Source: an uncultured Clostridium sp. (lineage in GTDB: Bacteria; Bacillota; Clostridia; TANB77; CAG-508). Taken from it: a DNA stretch of 35,776 nucleotides. The stretch's first letter is position 1. Each line of letters opens with the position of its first letter. Position numbers and translations under genes: made by a program. This document shows, in pieces, positions 1-9,459 of this stretch. Where the stretch lies: NCBI GenBank assembly GCA_947302485.1, contig CAMYVO010000009.1, positions 1-35,776 of the forward strand, in the 5' to 3' direction. The notes beneath the pieces were generated by a model. It was not told the origin of the DNA and made no database searches. It saw nothing but the letters and a program-made list of their open reading frames with translations.

Positions 1-43
1 TATTAAATTTATATTACATTTTTATGTCAAAATATATCGATAT

Positions 44-81
44 ACATAAAAATCCCTACGGAATATATATTCCGCAGGGAT
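44..81 (-). terminator. Rho-independent terminator of the Ca2+ ATPase gene
   Basis: An inverted repeat (ATCCCTACGGAA / TTCCGCAGGGAT, one G-U type mismatch) lies just past the ATPase stop codon. On the minus strand it is followed by a short T run. The remaining first bases of the window are AT-rich and I see no gene in them. Confidence 0.8.
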
Positions 82-86
82 AAAAT

Positions 87-2736
87 TTATATTCTTTTTT
101 CTTTATATTTATATACCACCTTTCCAAATTTAATTTCATTTAATTTTTTTTGTAATTCAATAATAATCAATGGAGATAAAGAAATAGCTATTGTGTACAT
201 CCACTGCATGCCGTTTAATGGTGTTAATTTAAATATTTGTGCAATTTGTGGTATACATACAACTCCTACTTGCAAAACAATCCCTAGTAAAAATGCACCT
301 ACTAAATATTTATTTTTAAACACTCCAACTTTAAATATTGATTCATCACTTTTTATATTAAATGAATGCACAAGTTCCAGTAGCCCTAAGGATAAGAATG
401 CCATAGTTCTTCCTACCTCCAAACTATACATACTATTTCCAATACTAAATGCTAAAAGTGTTAGCATTCCTATCATCATTCCTTCAACTAGTATTTTTAC
501 AGATAATCCATCTGAAAATATCCCTTTTTTAGAATCCCTTGGTTTTCTATTCATAATATCTTCGTCTTCTGGCTCTAGCCCTAGTGCAATTGCTGGAAGA
601 GAATCTGTAACTAAGTTAATCCATAAAAGCTGTATTGCAAGAAGTGGTGATTTTAGTCCAATTAATAACCCTATAAATATAGTTACAATTTCTCCAACAT
701 TTGTAGCAATTAGGAAATGAATTGCTTTTCTTATATTATCATATATATTTCTTCCTTGTTTTACTGCCTTAACAATAGTTACAAAATTATCATCTGTTAA
801 TATCATATCTGATGCGTTCTTTGCAACATCTGTTCCATTCTGTCCCATAGATACACCTATGTCTGCTTTTTTTAATGCTGGTGCATCATTTACACCATCT
901 CCAGTCATTGCTACAACTGAACCTGTGGTTTGGAATGCTTTTACAATTTTCACCTTGTGTTCTGGAGAAACTCTAGCAAATACAGAGTAATCCATAATTT
1001 TTTTATTTAAACTTAGCTCTGGGATTTTATCTAATTCTTCCCCAGTTATAGCTATATCATTTCCCCTTAAAATGCCTATATCCTTAGCTATTGCTTTTGC
1101 AGTTGCTATATGATCTCCTGTTATCATTACAGTTTTAATTCCTGCTTTTCTGCATGTATTAATTGCTTCTTTAACTCCCTCTCTTGCTGGATCTATCATA
1201 CCAATAAGTCCGCACAAACGTTAATTTTTTTTCTATATTTTCTGTATTTATTTTATCTGGAAGATTTTTTACGTCTGTAAATGCTACGGCAAGAACCCTT
1301 AAAGCTTTATCTGCCATAATATTATTTTGCATTTCTATCTTTTCTTGAAAATGATCCAAAAGTGTCTTACCCTCTTTAGTCATCTTGCATCTTTTAACTA
1401 ACACATCTGGTGCTCCTTTTGTAATAATACGATATCCTCCTGCGGTTTTGTGTATTGTAGTCATTAGTTTTCTATCTGAATCAAATGGAATATCATATAT
1501 TCTTTTCATTTGTTCATACAGTTTATTTTTATCTTTTCCATTTTCTATAGCCTCTCTTACAATTGCTGTTTCTGTTGGTTCTCCAGTTATAATTGTATTA
1601 TTTCTATCGTTTGAAACTCTTACATCCGTACACATACATGCAAGTTCTAATATAAATTCTCTTTCTTTTTTAGATACAATTATTCCTAATTCGTTTCTAA
1701 GTTCTACTACTTTCATTTTGTTTTGTGTTAAAGTTCCAGTTTTATCAGAACAAATTACACTACTACTTCCAAGTGTTTCTACTGCAGGTAATTTTCTAAT
1801 TATTGCATTTTTCTTTGCCATTTTTGTTACTCCAATAGAAAGCATTATTGTAACTATTGCAGGAAGCCCTTCAGGAATTGCAGCTACTGCTAAGCCTATA
1901 GATGTCATAAACATTTCATTTGCTGGTATTTTCTTTAATATTCCAATTATGAATATTAATACGCAAATTAAAAGGCATGCTATTCCAAGTGTTTTTCCAA
2001 CTTGTTCTAATTTCTTTTGTATTGGTGTTTGTGGTGCTTCTCCATCTATAATCATATTTGCAATTTTTCCAACCTTTGTATTCATACCTGTATCTGTAAC
2101 GATTGCTTCTGCATGCCCATTTGTAACAGTTGTTGTTGCAAATACCATATTTAAAGTATCACCAATGCTTGTATTTTCTTTTAAAATAGCTTTAGCATTT
2201 TTTAGTACAGGGACAGTTTCTCCAGTTAAACTTGATTCTTCTACTTTTAATTCATGGGAATTTATTAATCTTGCATCTGCTGGAACAAATCCTCCTGCTT
2301 CTAAAAGTATAATATCTCCTGGTACTACATCTTCTCCATTAATAGTGAAAATTTTGCCATTTCTTTTTACATTCGCTGTTGGAGCAGACATTTTTTTAAG
2401 TGCTTCTAAGGATTTTTCTGCTTTACTTTCCTGAGCAAGTCCCATACACGCATTAAATACAACTATTGCAATAATTATTATAGAGTCAATATAGTCTCCT
2501 GATTTTTCTATATATGCCATTATAGCTGAAATAACAGATGCTGCAATTAATATTAAAATCATAAAATCTTGAAACTGTTGTAGAAATCTAATAAATAAGC
2601 TCTGCTTCTTTTTCTCTTTTAAAACATTTTTACCATATTTATTTATTCTTTCTTCTGCTTGTCTATCTGTTAATCCTGAATGTAAATTTGTTTTTAACTT
2701 ATTTATTACTTCTTCTATTTTTAGTGTTTCCCACAT
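87..2736 (-). CDS. Calcium-transporting P-type ATPase (PMR1/PacL-like), needs one CGGA +1 shift
   Basis: This is a P2A-type cation pump, most likely exporting Ca2+ across the cytoplasmic membrane. Visible motifs in order are the actuator motif SLTGETVPV, the M4 motif PEGLPAIV typical of Ca2+ pumps, the phosphorylation site CSDKTGTLTQNKM near residue 330, the hinge motif GDGVNDAPALKKADIGVSMG, and the M6 motif NLVTDSLPAIALGLEP. I place the start at the ATG at 2736 (MWETLKIEEV), which follows an AAAGGAG site; the longer frame upstream has no ribosome binding site. The reading frame is split. The zero frame runs ...LTFV and then CGG into a stop 13 codons later, while the +1 frame continues GLIGMIDP, the conserved segment expected there. 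Reading CGGA at codon 509 as one glycine gives an 882-residue protein, the normal family length. I infer the gene is functional through recoding; a true frameshift mutation is the alternative. Confidence 0.9.
1209..1212 (-). other. CGGA recoding site 1 (ATPase codon 509)
   Basis: The minus strand reads GTG-CGGA-CTT. Treating CGGA as a single Gly joins LTFV to GLIGMIDP. The zero frame ends 13 codons downstream at TAA. There is no homopolymer, no adjacent stop codon and no Shine-Dalgarno-like stimulator just upstream. Confidence 0.85.
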
Positions 2737-2741
2737 ATATT

Positions 2742-3116
2742 TCACTCCTTTGCATAAGTTGTCTTTATACATATATATGTGCTTGTACAAAGATTATGAA
2801 TAAAGAGTAATAAATTCTTAAAGAATTTATTACTCTTTATTTTTAGGTTGTCTATATTCCATACATTTTTGGTCTTATTATTAAGTATTCTAAAAAAAGT
2901 TAAATTATCTTTATACATTTTATGTTTTTGTTTTGGAGAAAATAATGGTGCAAAGTAAAAATGTCCATCAACAATAACTACTACTCCTACATATGGTCTC
3001 CTTGCATTTTTATTATATGCAATATGATTATCATACTCACTTAAATAATTAATATAATTGTCATTTATAGTATAAAAATTTAATTTCTCTAATTTTATTT
3101 TCTTATAACTTTTCAT
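2742..3116 (-). pseudogene. Truncated ToxN/AbiQ-family type III toxin remnant
   Basis: The first ~85 residues resemble the ToxN/AbiQ endoribonuclease family: FYTINDNYINYL at the N-terminus, then RPYVGVVVIVDGHFYFAPL and FSPKQKHKMYKDNLTFFRI. Family members are about 155-200 residues. Here the recognisable part stops after about half that length, and the last ~30 codons read through a perfect 18-bp inverted repeat that looks like a terminator. The C-terminal half therefore seems to have been lost. The start is the ATG at 3116 behind TTTGGAGGAGCCC; an in-frame TTG at 3128 overlaps that ribosome binding site. A good promoter and a structured leader lie upstream, the position where a ToxI antitoxin RNA is found in intact loci. 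Family assignment is from remembered motifs, and loss of activity is inferred. Confidence 0.6.
2802..2838. terminator. Perfect 18-bp inverted repeat, probable bidirectional terminator
   Basis: AAAGAGTAATAAATTCTT and its exact complement are separated by one base. The repeat overlaps the tail of the truncated toxin ORF, with T-rich sequence on both sides. It separates the toxin remnant from the ATPase gene, which has its own ribosome binding site. Confidence 0.65.
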
Positions 3117-3138
3117 GGGCTCCTCCAAATAAAATAGG

Positions 3139-3249
3139 AGAGTACTTTTTATAGTACCCCCCTTATAAATTTTCGAGAACTCGTTTATAAGATTAACTTA
3201 AAGGCTCGTTCTAACCTAGTTTTTGATAAATCGCTTTATCTTTATTATT
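3139..3249 (-). ncRNA. Structured leader upstream of toxN remnant, possible ToxI-like antitoxin RNA
   Basis: Between the promoter and the toxin start lies a ~110-nt transcribed leader. On the minus strand it contains two imperfect units that each begin AACGAG, 25 nt apart (from 3210 and from 3185), and each ends near TTATAA. It then has a hairpin GGGTACT/AGTACTC at 3139-3160 placed like the terminator between ToxI and ToxN. Type III systems have tandem ~35-nt antitoxin repeats in this position, but these units are shorter and poorly conserved, so this is tentative. Confidence 0.3.
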
Positions 3250-3255
3250 ATATTC

Positions 3256-3284
3256 ATTATACTTTAGTTTATTTAAAATTTCAA
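3256..3284 (-). promoter_or_regulatory. Sigma-A-type promoter for the toxN leader
   Basis: The minus strand shows TTGAAA (3284-3279), a 17-base spacer and a perfect TATAAT (3261-3256). It is about 140 nt upstream of the toxin start. Confidence 0.65.
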
Positions 3285-3335
3285 TACATTTTATTAAAAT
3301 TTCTATATAATTTTTATGTAAATTTTTTAATTATT

Positions 3336-4058
3336 TTACTCAGTTACTTGATTTAATAATCCTTCATAACTCTGAAACTTTTCATCTATTCGACTCTGAC
3401 ATTTTTTAAACACTTCTACTAATGAATTTATATTACCAGTTGTTTGTGCCTCATATAAAGCATCTCTATATTCTTTATTATATTCATTGTCAATAGCAAT
3501 AAGATCAATATTATTTTCTATACATTGCCTTAAAATTATAAATCTTCCAATTCGTCCATTTCCATCTTGAAAAGTATGAATATGTTCAAACTTTTGATGG
3601 AAATCTGCAATAGCATTAATATCTTTTTTGCTTTCTTTCCAATCTTCTAATAAATTATACATATTATTTTCTACCAAATGTGGTTCGCATAATTTTAAAT
3701 CTGTTTTTGAAAGTCTGTTTTCATATTTTTTCCATTTTCCTATATTATCAATTTCATCATCTATACTACCTTTTTTTAATGTTCTATGCCAATCCCATAA
3801 TAAATATTTATCAAATGGTTCATCTAATGTATTTATAATGTTATCAAATAACTCTAATGAATTTTTTGTCTCTATAACATCATCTAGATAATGTTCTCCA
3901 TTTACCTGTTTATGTTCTAATAAATCTATCAAATTTTCCCTACTAAATGTACTTCCTTCAAGCTTATTAGAATGATATAAATACTCTATTTTAATTGCAT
4001 CATATAAAGAATTTTTTATTTTTGATAGTTTTTTCATGATTTGTGTTGATATTTTCAT
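3336..4058 (-). CDS. Fic-domain AMP-transferase-like protein
   Basis: The product has 240 residues. The catalytic motif HTFQDGNGRIGR at residues 161-172 matches the Fic consensus HxFx(D/E)GNGRxxR. Fic enzymes usually transfer AMP from ATP to a hydroxyl of a target protein. An N-terminal inhibitory-helix motif S-N-K-L-E-G at residues 30-35 matches the (S/T)xxxE(G/N) consensus, which puts the glutamate where it would block ATP binding, so the enzyme is probably autoinhibited in cis. The start is the ATG behind AGGAGGAATTTTCT. It sits between smc and the truncated ToxN locus with no clear partner gene, so its target cannot be inferred. The reading frame is intact and contains no CGG codon. Confidence 0.85.
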   Translation of the reverse strand: MKISTQIMKKLSKIKNSLYDAIKIEYLYHSNKLEGSTFSRENLIDLLEHKQVNGEHYLDDVIETKNSLELFDNIINTLDEPFDKYLLWDWHRTLKKGSIDDEIDNIGKWKKYENRLSKTDLKLCEPHLVENNMYNLLEDWKESKKDINAIADFHQKFEHIHTFQDGNGRIGRFIILRQCIENNIDLIAIDNEYNKEYRDALYEAQTTGNINSLVEVFKKCQSRIDEKFQSYEGLLNQVTE

Positions 4059-4136
4059 AGAAAATTCCTCCTATTTTAATATTGTTATGATATTACTTTA
4101 AACTTTCCATTTTATTTACAAATATTATAACATATC

Positions 4137-7100
4137 CTATTTTAATTTCATAGATAATAATTTAGAAATACCATTTTCCTCCATAGTTACACCATATACG
4201 CTATCTGCTGCTTCCATTGTACCTTTTCTGTGAGTTATTACAAGGAACTGTGTATTTTTTGTAAATTTCTTTAAATAATCTGCAAATCTATATACATTTA
4301 CATCATCAAGTGCAGCTTCAATTTCATCTAATACACAAAATGGAGATGGATTAATCTTAAGAATTGCAAACAAAATTGCAATAGCAGTAAATGCTTTTTC
4401 TCCTCCTGATAATAGATTCATATTTTGAAGTTTCTTTCCTGGTGGCTGTACCCTAATATCAATTCCACATTCTAATATATTCTCTTCATCTGTTAATATA
4501 AGCTCTGCTTTACCACCACCAAATAGTTCTCTAAATACTTCAGAAAAGTTTTGGTTTATCATTTTAAATTGTGCGCTAAATTGTTCTTTCATTATAGATG
4601 TCATATCTTGAATTACTTTTTTTAGTTTTGCAATTGAATCTTCAAGATCAAGTCTTTGTTCACACATAAAATCATATCTTTGGCTTGTTTGCTTATATTC
4701 TTCTATAGCGTCAATATTTACACTTCCAAGTCCTTTTATTTGGTTCCTTAAACTATTTACTTTTTTAGTAGTTTGTGATACATTCTCTGGTTTTTGGTAT
4801 TCGGTAGCATTATTGGGTGTTAATTCATACTCTTCCCATAAATTATTTATAACTGTCTCAATATCTTCTTCTAATTTGGTCTCTTTTACTTCTAGTTTTA
4901 CTATCTGTGCTTTTAAATCTTCTATTACTTCAAACTGAGATAATATTTCCTTTTCAGTTTTCTGTAGTTTCTCGTTTTCTTCTTTTCTTTCTTGTTTTAA
5001 TTTATCTACTTCACCATCACTAGAATTAACCCTTTCTTCAATTTCTTTTATCTTGTTTTCGCAAGTTTTAATAGTTTCATTTAAAAACTCATTATCTTTA
5101 GTAATTGATTCCATTTGTTCTTTCTTATTACTAACACTAATATTGTTATTTTGTATATCTTGGTTAATTCTTTCTACCATTTCATCAATAGATGATTCGC
5201 TCTCGTCAAAAGAAGATACCGAAATCTTTAAATTTGTTACATCAAAATTTAAATCATCAATATACTTTTGGTTATCCTTATTTAAGCTGCTTTCACTTTC
5301 AATTATCTTATTTAATTCTCTACTCTCTTGTGTTAAATTCTCTATTTCAGCCTTTTTATCTTGTTGCTCTTTTGCAATAATTTCTTTTTGTTCATCTATT
5401 CCAATAATCTCTTCTTTAAGTTTATTTAATCTTTGTTCTAATTTCTTTATATTTTCATCAACAGATATAACTTTTTGCTTATCTGTTGCATAAGTAATAT
5501 CTATTTCTTGTAGTGCACTTTGAAGGCTTGTAACCTCTTCTAAAACATCTTCTATACTTTGTTTATATTCTTCTTTTTCTTTTTCAATATTTTCTATTTG
5601 TTTCTTAGATTTTTCTATTTGTTTTCCAAGTTCTTCTATTTCTTTTTTTCTTCCTAATATATTTACACTTTTAGCCTGAACAGAACCACCACTAATTGCT
5701 CCAGATGGATTTATAACATCACCTTTTAAAGTAACTATTTTAAAGGCATAGTGATTTTGTTTTGCTAAACTTATTGCATCTTGCATATCATCTACTATTG
5801 CTGTTCTGCCAAGTAAGTTTAGAATTATATCTTTAAATTTTGCATTTACCTTAACTAAATCTGATGCAATTCCAATATATCCATCTATTCCTTTTGTAGA
5901 TATCTTTTCAAGTTTTTTTCCTTTAACAGTGCTAATTGGTAAAAAAGATGCTCTTCCTAAATTAAATTTTCTTAAATGCTCTACTAATTTTTTTGCTTCA
6001 TCTTCTGTCTCTGTTACTATGTTTTGAATAGCTCCTCCAAGTGCCATTTCAATTGCTGTTTGATACATATTTTCTACAGATATAATATTTGCGAGTACTC
6101 CATACATACCTTTTGCAAGATTAGCATTTTTATCACAATCTAGTAAAAGAGATTTTACACTTCTTGCATATCCTTCTTTTTCTCTTTCTGTTTCAATTAA
6201 GAATTTTTGTCTTGCTTCTTTCATTCTCATATCAGTAGTAAGAGCCGAAATTTGATCATCATATTTTTTTATTTTATTTGTACTTTCTTCCTCTTTTTTA
6301 GAAGCACTTTCTAATGAATTTAATATTTTATTCCTTCTTGATTCAATTTCATTAAATGTTTTAGAAATATCTTCTTTAGTTAGCCTGCTACTATCAAGTT
6401 CAGAAATTGTGGTCTGAATTTCTAATTTTACTGTCTTTTGCCTTTTTTCTAAGCTTTCTAAGTTAATTTCTAGTCCACTAATCTGTCCAGAAAGTTCATA
6501 TTTTCTATCTGATTTTTCCTCTATAGCCTTTTTCTTTTCTTCAATTTCTAATTCTTTTTTAGATAATCTAGATGTAAGTTTTTCAAGTTCTTTTTCTTTT
6601 TCTTCAAGTTCTTTTGCAAATTTCTCTCTATTTGCAAATAAAGAATTTTTCTTTTCTAATTTTGCATTTTTTTCTTCTTCTAACTGCTTATTTCTTTCTT
6701 TTATCTCTTTAATTTCTTCTTCATATCTAGAATAGTTTTCTTCGTTATTTTTTATTCTTTCTTTTGCAACATTAATATCAGAATTAATTTGTTCTTTTTC
6801 TTTTTGGCTTTCAAATCCAATATTCTGCATATTTTCTATTTTATTTGTAATATCATCAATTTTCTTTTTTGTTTCTTCTTTTAAAGTATTTATTTGATTC
6901 ATCTTTGCATTTTCTTGCTCATTTTGGTCTTTAAAAACCTTTGAATCTTCTTGTACTTTAGCAAGTTTCTCTTTGTTACTATCTATATTGTATAAAAAAA
7001 GTCCTACTTCAATATTTTTTAATTCTTCTCTTAAGTTTAAATATTTTTTTGCTTTTTCTGCTTGATTCTTTAGTGGTTCAATATTGCTTTCAATCTCTGA

Positions 7101-7685
7101 TAAAATATCATTTATTCTAAGTAAATTTAATTTTGTATGTTCTAATTTCTTTTCAGATTCACCTTTTCTAGTTCTATACTTTACAATTCCTGCAGCTTCC
7201 TCAAAAATATGTCTTCTATCTTCTGATTTATTACTTAATATTTCATCTATTTTTCCTTGACCAATAATTGAGTATCCATCCTTACCAATTCCCGTATCCA
7301 TAAATAGTTCTAAAATATCTTTTAATCTACATGGTGTTTTATTTATATAATAACCAGATTCTCCGCTTCTATATAACTTTCTTGTAACTGTAACTTCTGT
7401 ATACTCTACAGGAAGTTTGCCATCTGTATTATCAAATATTAATGAGGCCTCTGCAAATCCCAATGATTTTCTATTCTGTGTTCCAGCAAAAATAACATCC
7501 TCAGACTTTGCTCCTCTTAGGGATTTCATACTTTGTTCTCCAAGTACCCATTTAATAGCATCAGAAATATTACTTTTCCCAGAACCATTTGGTCCGATTA
7601 CAGTTGTAATTCCTGGCATAAATTCTAAAACTGTTTTATCAGCAAATGATTTAAACCCATGTAATTCTAATCTTTTTAAATACAT
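4137..7685 (-). CDS. smc: Chromosome segregation protein SMC
   Basis: This is the bacterial condensin ATPase that organises and helps segregate the chromosome with ScpA and ScpB. The 1182-residue length is typical. The N-terminal Walker A is GPNGSGKSN at residues 31-39. Long coiled coils rich in E and K flank a hinge at roughly residues 515-680 (GGAIQNIV ... GGSVQAKS). The C-terminal head has the ABC signature LLSGGEKAFTA and the Walker B FCVLDEIEAALDD. An ATG start and the family N-terminus MYLKRLELHGFKSFAD support the chosen start. Genes often linked to smc in Firmicutes (rnc, ftsY) are not seen next to it here. The upstream intergenic region toward the divergent HD-GYP gene holds two palindromes. 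Confidence 0.97.
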   Translation of the reverse strand: MYLKRLELHGFKSFADKTVLEFMPGITTVIGPNGSGKSNISDAIKWVLGEQSMKSLRGAKSEDVIFAGTQNRKSLGFAEASLIFDNTDGKLPVEYTEVTVTRKLYRSGESGYYINKTPCRLKDILELFMDTGIGKDGYSIIGQGKIDEILSNKSEDRRHIFEEAAGIVKYRTRKGESEKKLEHTKLNLLRINDILSEIESNIEPLKNQAEKAKKYLNLREELKNIEVGLFLYNIDSNKEKLAKVQEDSKVFKDQNEQENAKMNQINTLKEETKKKIDDITNKIENMQNIGFESQKEKEQINSDINVAKERIKNNEENYSRYEEEIKEIKERNKQLEEEKNAKLEKKNSLFANREKFAKELEEKEKELEKLTSRLSKKELEIEEKKKAIEEKSDRKYELSGQISGLEINLESLEKRQKTVKLEIQTTISELDSSRLTKEDISKTFNEIESRRNKILNSLESASKKEEESTNKIKKYDDQISALTTDMRMKEARQKFLIETEREKEGYARSVKSLLLDCDKNANLAKGMYGVLANIISVENMYQTAIEMALGGAIQNIVTETEDEAKKLVEHLRKFNLGRASFLPISTVKGKKLEKISTKGIDGYIGIASDLVKVNAKFKDIILNLLGRTAIVDDMQDAISLAKQNHYAFKIVTLKGDVINPSGAISGGSVQAKSVNILGRKKEIEELGKQIEKSKKQIENIEKEKEEYKQSIEDVLEEVTSLQSALQEIDITYATDKQKVISVDENIKKLEQRLNKLKEEIIGIDEQKEIIAKEQQDKKAEIENLTQESRELNKIIESESSLNKDNQKYIDDLNFDVTNLKISVSSFDESESSIDEMVERINQDIQNNNISVSNKKEQMESITKDNEFLNETIKTCENKIKEIEERVNSSDGEVDKLKQERKEENEKLQKTEKEILSQFEVIEDLKAQIVKLEVKETKLEEDIETVINNLWEEYELTPNNATEYQKPENVSQTTKKVNSLRNQIKGLGSVNIDAIEEYKQTSQRYDFMCEQRLDLEDSIAKLKKVIQDMTSIMKEQFSAQFKMINQNFSEVFRELFGGGKAELILTDEENILECGIDIRVQPPGKKLQNMNLLSGGEKAFTAIAILFAILKINPSPFCVLDEIEAALDDVNVYRFADYLKKFTKNTQFLVITHRKGTMEAADSVYGVTMEENGISKLLSMKLK

Positions 7686-7704
7686 TTATTTACCACCTTT
7701 AAGG

Positions 7705-7735
7705 GGTCCAAAAAGGGTCAGCCCCTTTTTGGACC
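7705..7735. repeat. Palindromic intergenic repeat, CCAAAAAGGG family, copy 1
   Basis: Perfect 13-bp arms GGTCCAAAAAGGG / CCCTTTTTGGACC surround a 5-base loop, just upstream of the smc start. The same core occurs at 18922 and 29706. Confidence 0.75.
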
Positions 7736-7810
7736 TCAATGTTTTTTCGTTTTTTATCATATCCTAAAATCAGCTTAAAATCAAGATTTTTAGACAATAT
7801 TTTTTAAACA

Positions 7811-7863
7811 AAAATCAAGGGGTCCAAAAAGGATTTTACCTTTCTTTTGCCCCCCTTGATTTT
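7811..7863. repeat. Palindromic intergenic repeat, related copy 2
   Basis: The outer arms AAAATCAAGGGG / CCCCTTGATTTT are 12 bp and perfect. The inside starts TCCAAAAAGG like copy 1 but the inner arm is imperfect. It lies between the divergent smc and HD-GYP genes, upstream of the HD-GYP ribosome binding site. Confidence 0.6.
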
Positions 7864-7907
7864 TCTATTACTTAAATATATAATATACTTAAACCAAGGA
7901 GAAATAT

Positions 7908-8846
7908 ATGTATAAAGAAACCTTTGACTTTTATAGTCCTGTAAATTTAAAAATATATAATTTAGAAGAAACAGTTAGATACCAACTAAAAGTATTAGAA
8001 AATTTAGATACATTAACAAAAACGCATAGTGAAAACGTTGGAAATCTTACTTGCCGTGTTTGTGAATATCTAAAGCTAAATAAAAAATTTATTGCAAATG
8101 CAACAGTAAACGGATACTTGCATGATATAGGTAAACAATTTATTCCTATACAGATATTAAATAAACCTACTAAGCTTACTCCTGAAGAATTTGAAATAAT
8201 GAAAACACATACAACACTAGGATATAACCTATGCATGCAAGATATAAAGCTTCGTCCATATGCTGTTGGTGCTTTAAATCACCATGAAGCATTAGATGGA
8301 ACTGGATATCCAAATGGATTAACAAAAAAAGACATTCCTTTTGTCGCTCAGATTATTCGTGTTGTTGATGAATATGATGCTATTGTCACCAAAAGGAAAT
8401 ATAAAACACATGTTAATATATCTGAAACGCTAAAAGAATTAATTAAAGATGCTAGACCAACAAAAGAATTAATTGCACTTGATCATTTAGCAGAAATTCA
8501 TAAAGTAGGTAAAATAAACGGAAAAGTATTAAAAGCTTTGTTTAAAGTAGTTATTGATGATACTAAGTATGAAATAAGCTGTATATATGATTACATAGAT
8601 TATTTAAAACAAGAAATTAAAAGATTGCAAAATATACAAAAATTTAGACAAAAATCTGAATCTGCAACATCTGAATATAAAAGAGAATATTATAAAGAAT
8701 GTATGAAGGTTTCATTTAAGCAAGGTGAAAATTTTGATAATTATGAAGAAATATTACAAGAGTATCAAGATGCATTGCAGACAAGAAGTGATATTATAAA
8801 AAGACTATTTGAAGAAATAAGAATTATAAAGAAGTTAAAAATTTAA
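7908..8846 (+). CDS. HD-GYP-type phosphohydrolase, putative c-di-GMP phosphodiesterase
   Basis: The product has 312 residues with the HD-GYP core. An early histidine lies in TKTHSENVG, the HD pair is in LHDIGK at residues 72-76, and the extended HHEALDGTGYPNGL motif is near residue 125, matching HHExxDGxGYP. Such proteins hydrolyse c-di-GMP or related dinucleotides using a bound metal pair. There is no receiver, PAS or membrane segment. The C-terminal ~110 residues are helical and charged and are not recognised. The start is the ATG behind AAGGAGAAATAT. The gene is a single transcription unit, divergent from smc and ended by a strong hairpin. Substrate specificity is inferred from the family only. 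Confidence 0.85.
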   Translation: MYKETFDFYSPVNLKIYNLEETVRYQLKVLENLDTLTKTHSENVGNLTCRVCEYLKLNKKFIANATVNGYLHDIGKQFIPIQILNKPTKLTPEEFEIMKTHTTLGYNLCMQDIKLRPYAVGALNHHEALDGTGYPNGLTKKDIPFVAQIIRVVDEYDAIVTKRKYKTHVNISETLKELIKDARPTKELIALDHLAEIHKVGKINGKVLKALFKVVIDDTKYEISCIYDYIDYLKQEIKRLQNIQKFRQKSESATSEYKREYYKECMKVSFKQGENFDNYEEILQEYQDALQTRSDIIKRLFEEIRIIKKLKI

Positions 8847-8859
8847 TTAAAATATTTAA

Positions 8860-8903
8860 AAATAATACATAATAAAAAGCAAACTTTTTATTATGTATTA
8901 TTT
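8860..8903. terminator. Bidirectional terminator between convergent HD-GYP and accessory operon
   Basis: A perfect 20-bp stem (AAATAATACATAATAAAAAG and its complement) with a CAAA loop sits between the HD-GYP stop and the stop of the convergent 143-aa gene. A/T tracts on both sides fit termination in both directions. Confidence 0.75.
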
Positions 8904-8904
8904 G

Positions 8905-9336
8905 TTATGTCTCAAAAAACCGTTTAAACCATTTTTTTATTTTTACAAAAATTGATTCTTTATACATTACTATAGAATTTTCATCTGTTTCTTCGAGAGT
9001 ATCTTTATTTTTAAATTTTTTATCCAGATCATATTTTTTTCTTTTTACTTCTTCTATTTTATCTCTGTCATATTTTTCTTTTGCAATAATTCTCTCTTTT
9101 TGATAATCTGTTGCCCAATAGTCTCTAAAAATATTTGCTAATATCGCTTTAGTTTCTTCTAATAATACTTGTTCTTCAAAAGTCTTATTTGTATCAATTT
9201 GAAAGTTATAAGTTTTTAATTGTTCTTTCTCAAACATATCTCTCAATTCTTTTGGTATTTTATTAATACTTTCGTTAGGTACATATTTTAAAATCTCTAC
9301 AATCTCCTTATATGCTTTAGGATAGTTATCTTCCAT
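8905..9336 (-). CDS. Hypothetical 143-aa protein, paralog of the 152-aa protein at 12475
   Basis: I do not recognise a named family. The protein is charged and helical and ends in a basic, aromatic tail (YKESIFVKIKKWFKRFFET) that could sit on a membrane. It aligns without gaps to the product of the gene at 12475-12934 over SINKIP...NFQID and then ETKAILANIFRDYW versus ETRIILSLIYRDYL, and both end in a YKESIF-type tail. This copy has an intact frame and no CGG codon, which makes it an internal control for the recoding site in its paralog. It is the last gene of the accessory operon. The ATG is preceded by AAAGGAGATATAAGTA. Confidence 0.75.
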   Translation of the reverse strand: MEDNYPKAYKEIVEILKYVPNESINKIPKELRDMFEKEQLKTYNFQIDTNKTFEEQVLLEETKAILANIFRDYWATDYQKERIIAKEKYDRDKIEEVKRKKYDLDKKFKNKDTLEETDENSIVMYKESIFVKIKKWFKRFFET

Positions 9337-9415
9337 TACTTATATCTCCTTTAACTTTTGTGATTAAATGTAATTTTTCTTCAAATTTTATACATTTGCT
9401 TTCATTTTCATTCAT
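9326..9415 (-). CDS. Putative 29-aa leader-like small ORF
   Basis: ATG to TAA encodes 29 residues (MNENESKCIKFEEKLHLITK...). An AAGGATTGATAAT site precedes it, and its end overlaps the start of the 143-aa gene by 11 bases. The overlap suggests translational coupling. No homology is recognised, and support is only the ribosome binding site and the overlap. Confidence 0.35.
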   Translation of the reverse strand: MNENESKCIKFEEKLHLITKVKGDISNGR

Positions 9416-9459
9416 ATTATCAATCCTTGTAAAAAAAGTTGTTAATTGTTTTTCTCTAT

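Noticed and set aside
5053-5493. Plus-strand ORFs inside smc
   Set aside because: Antisense shadows of the coiled-coil region, hydrophobic by complement and without ribosome binding sites.
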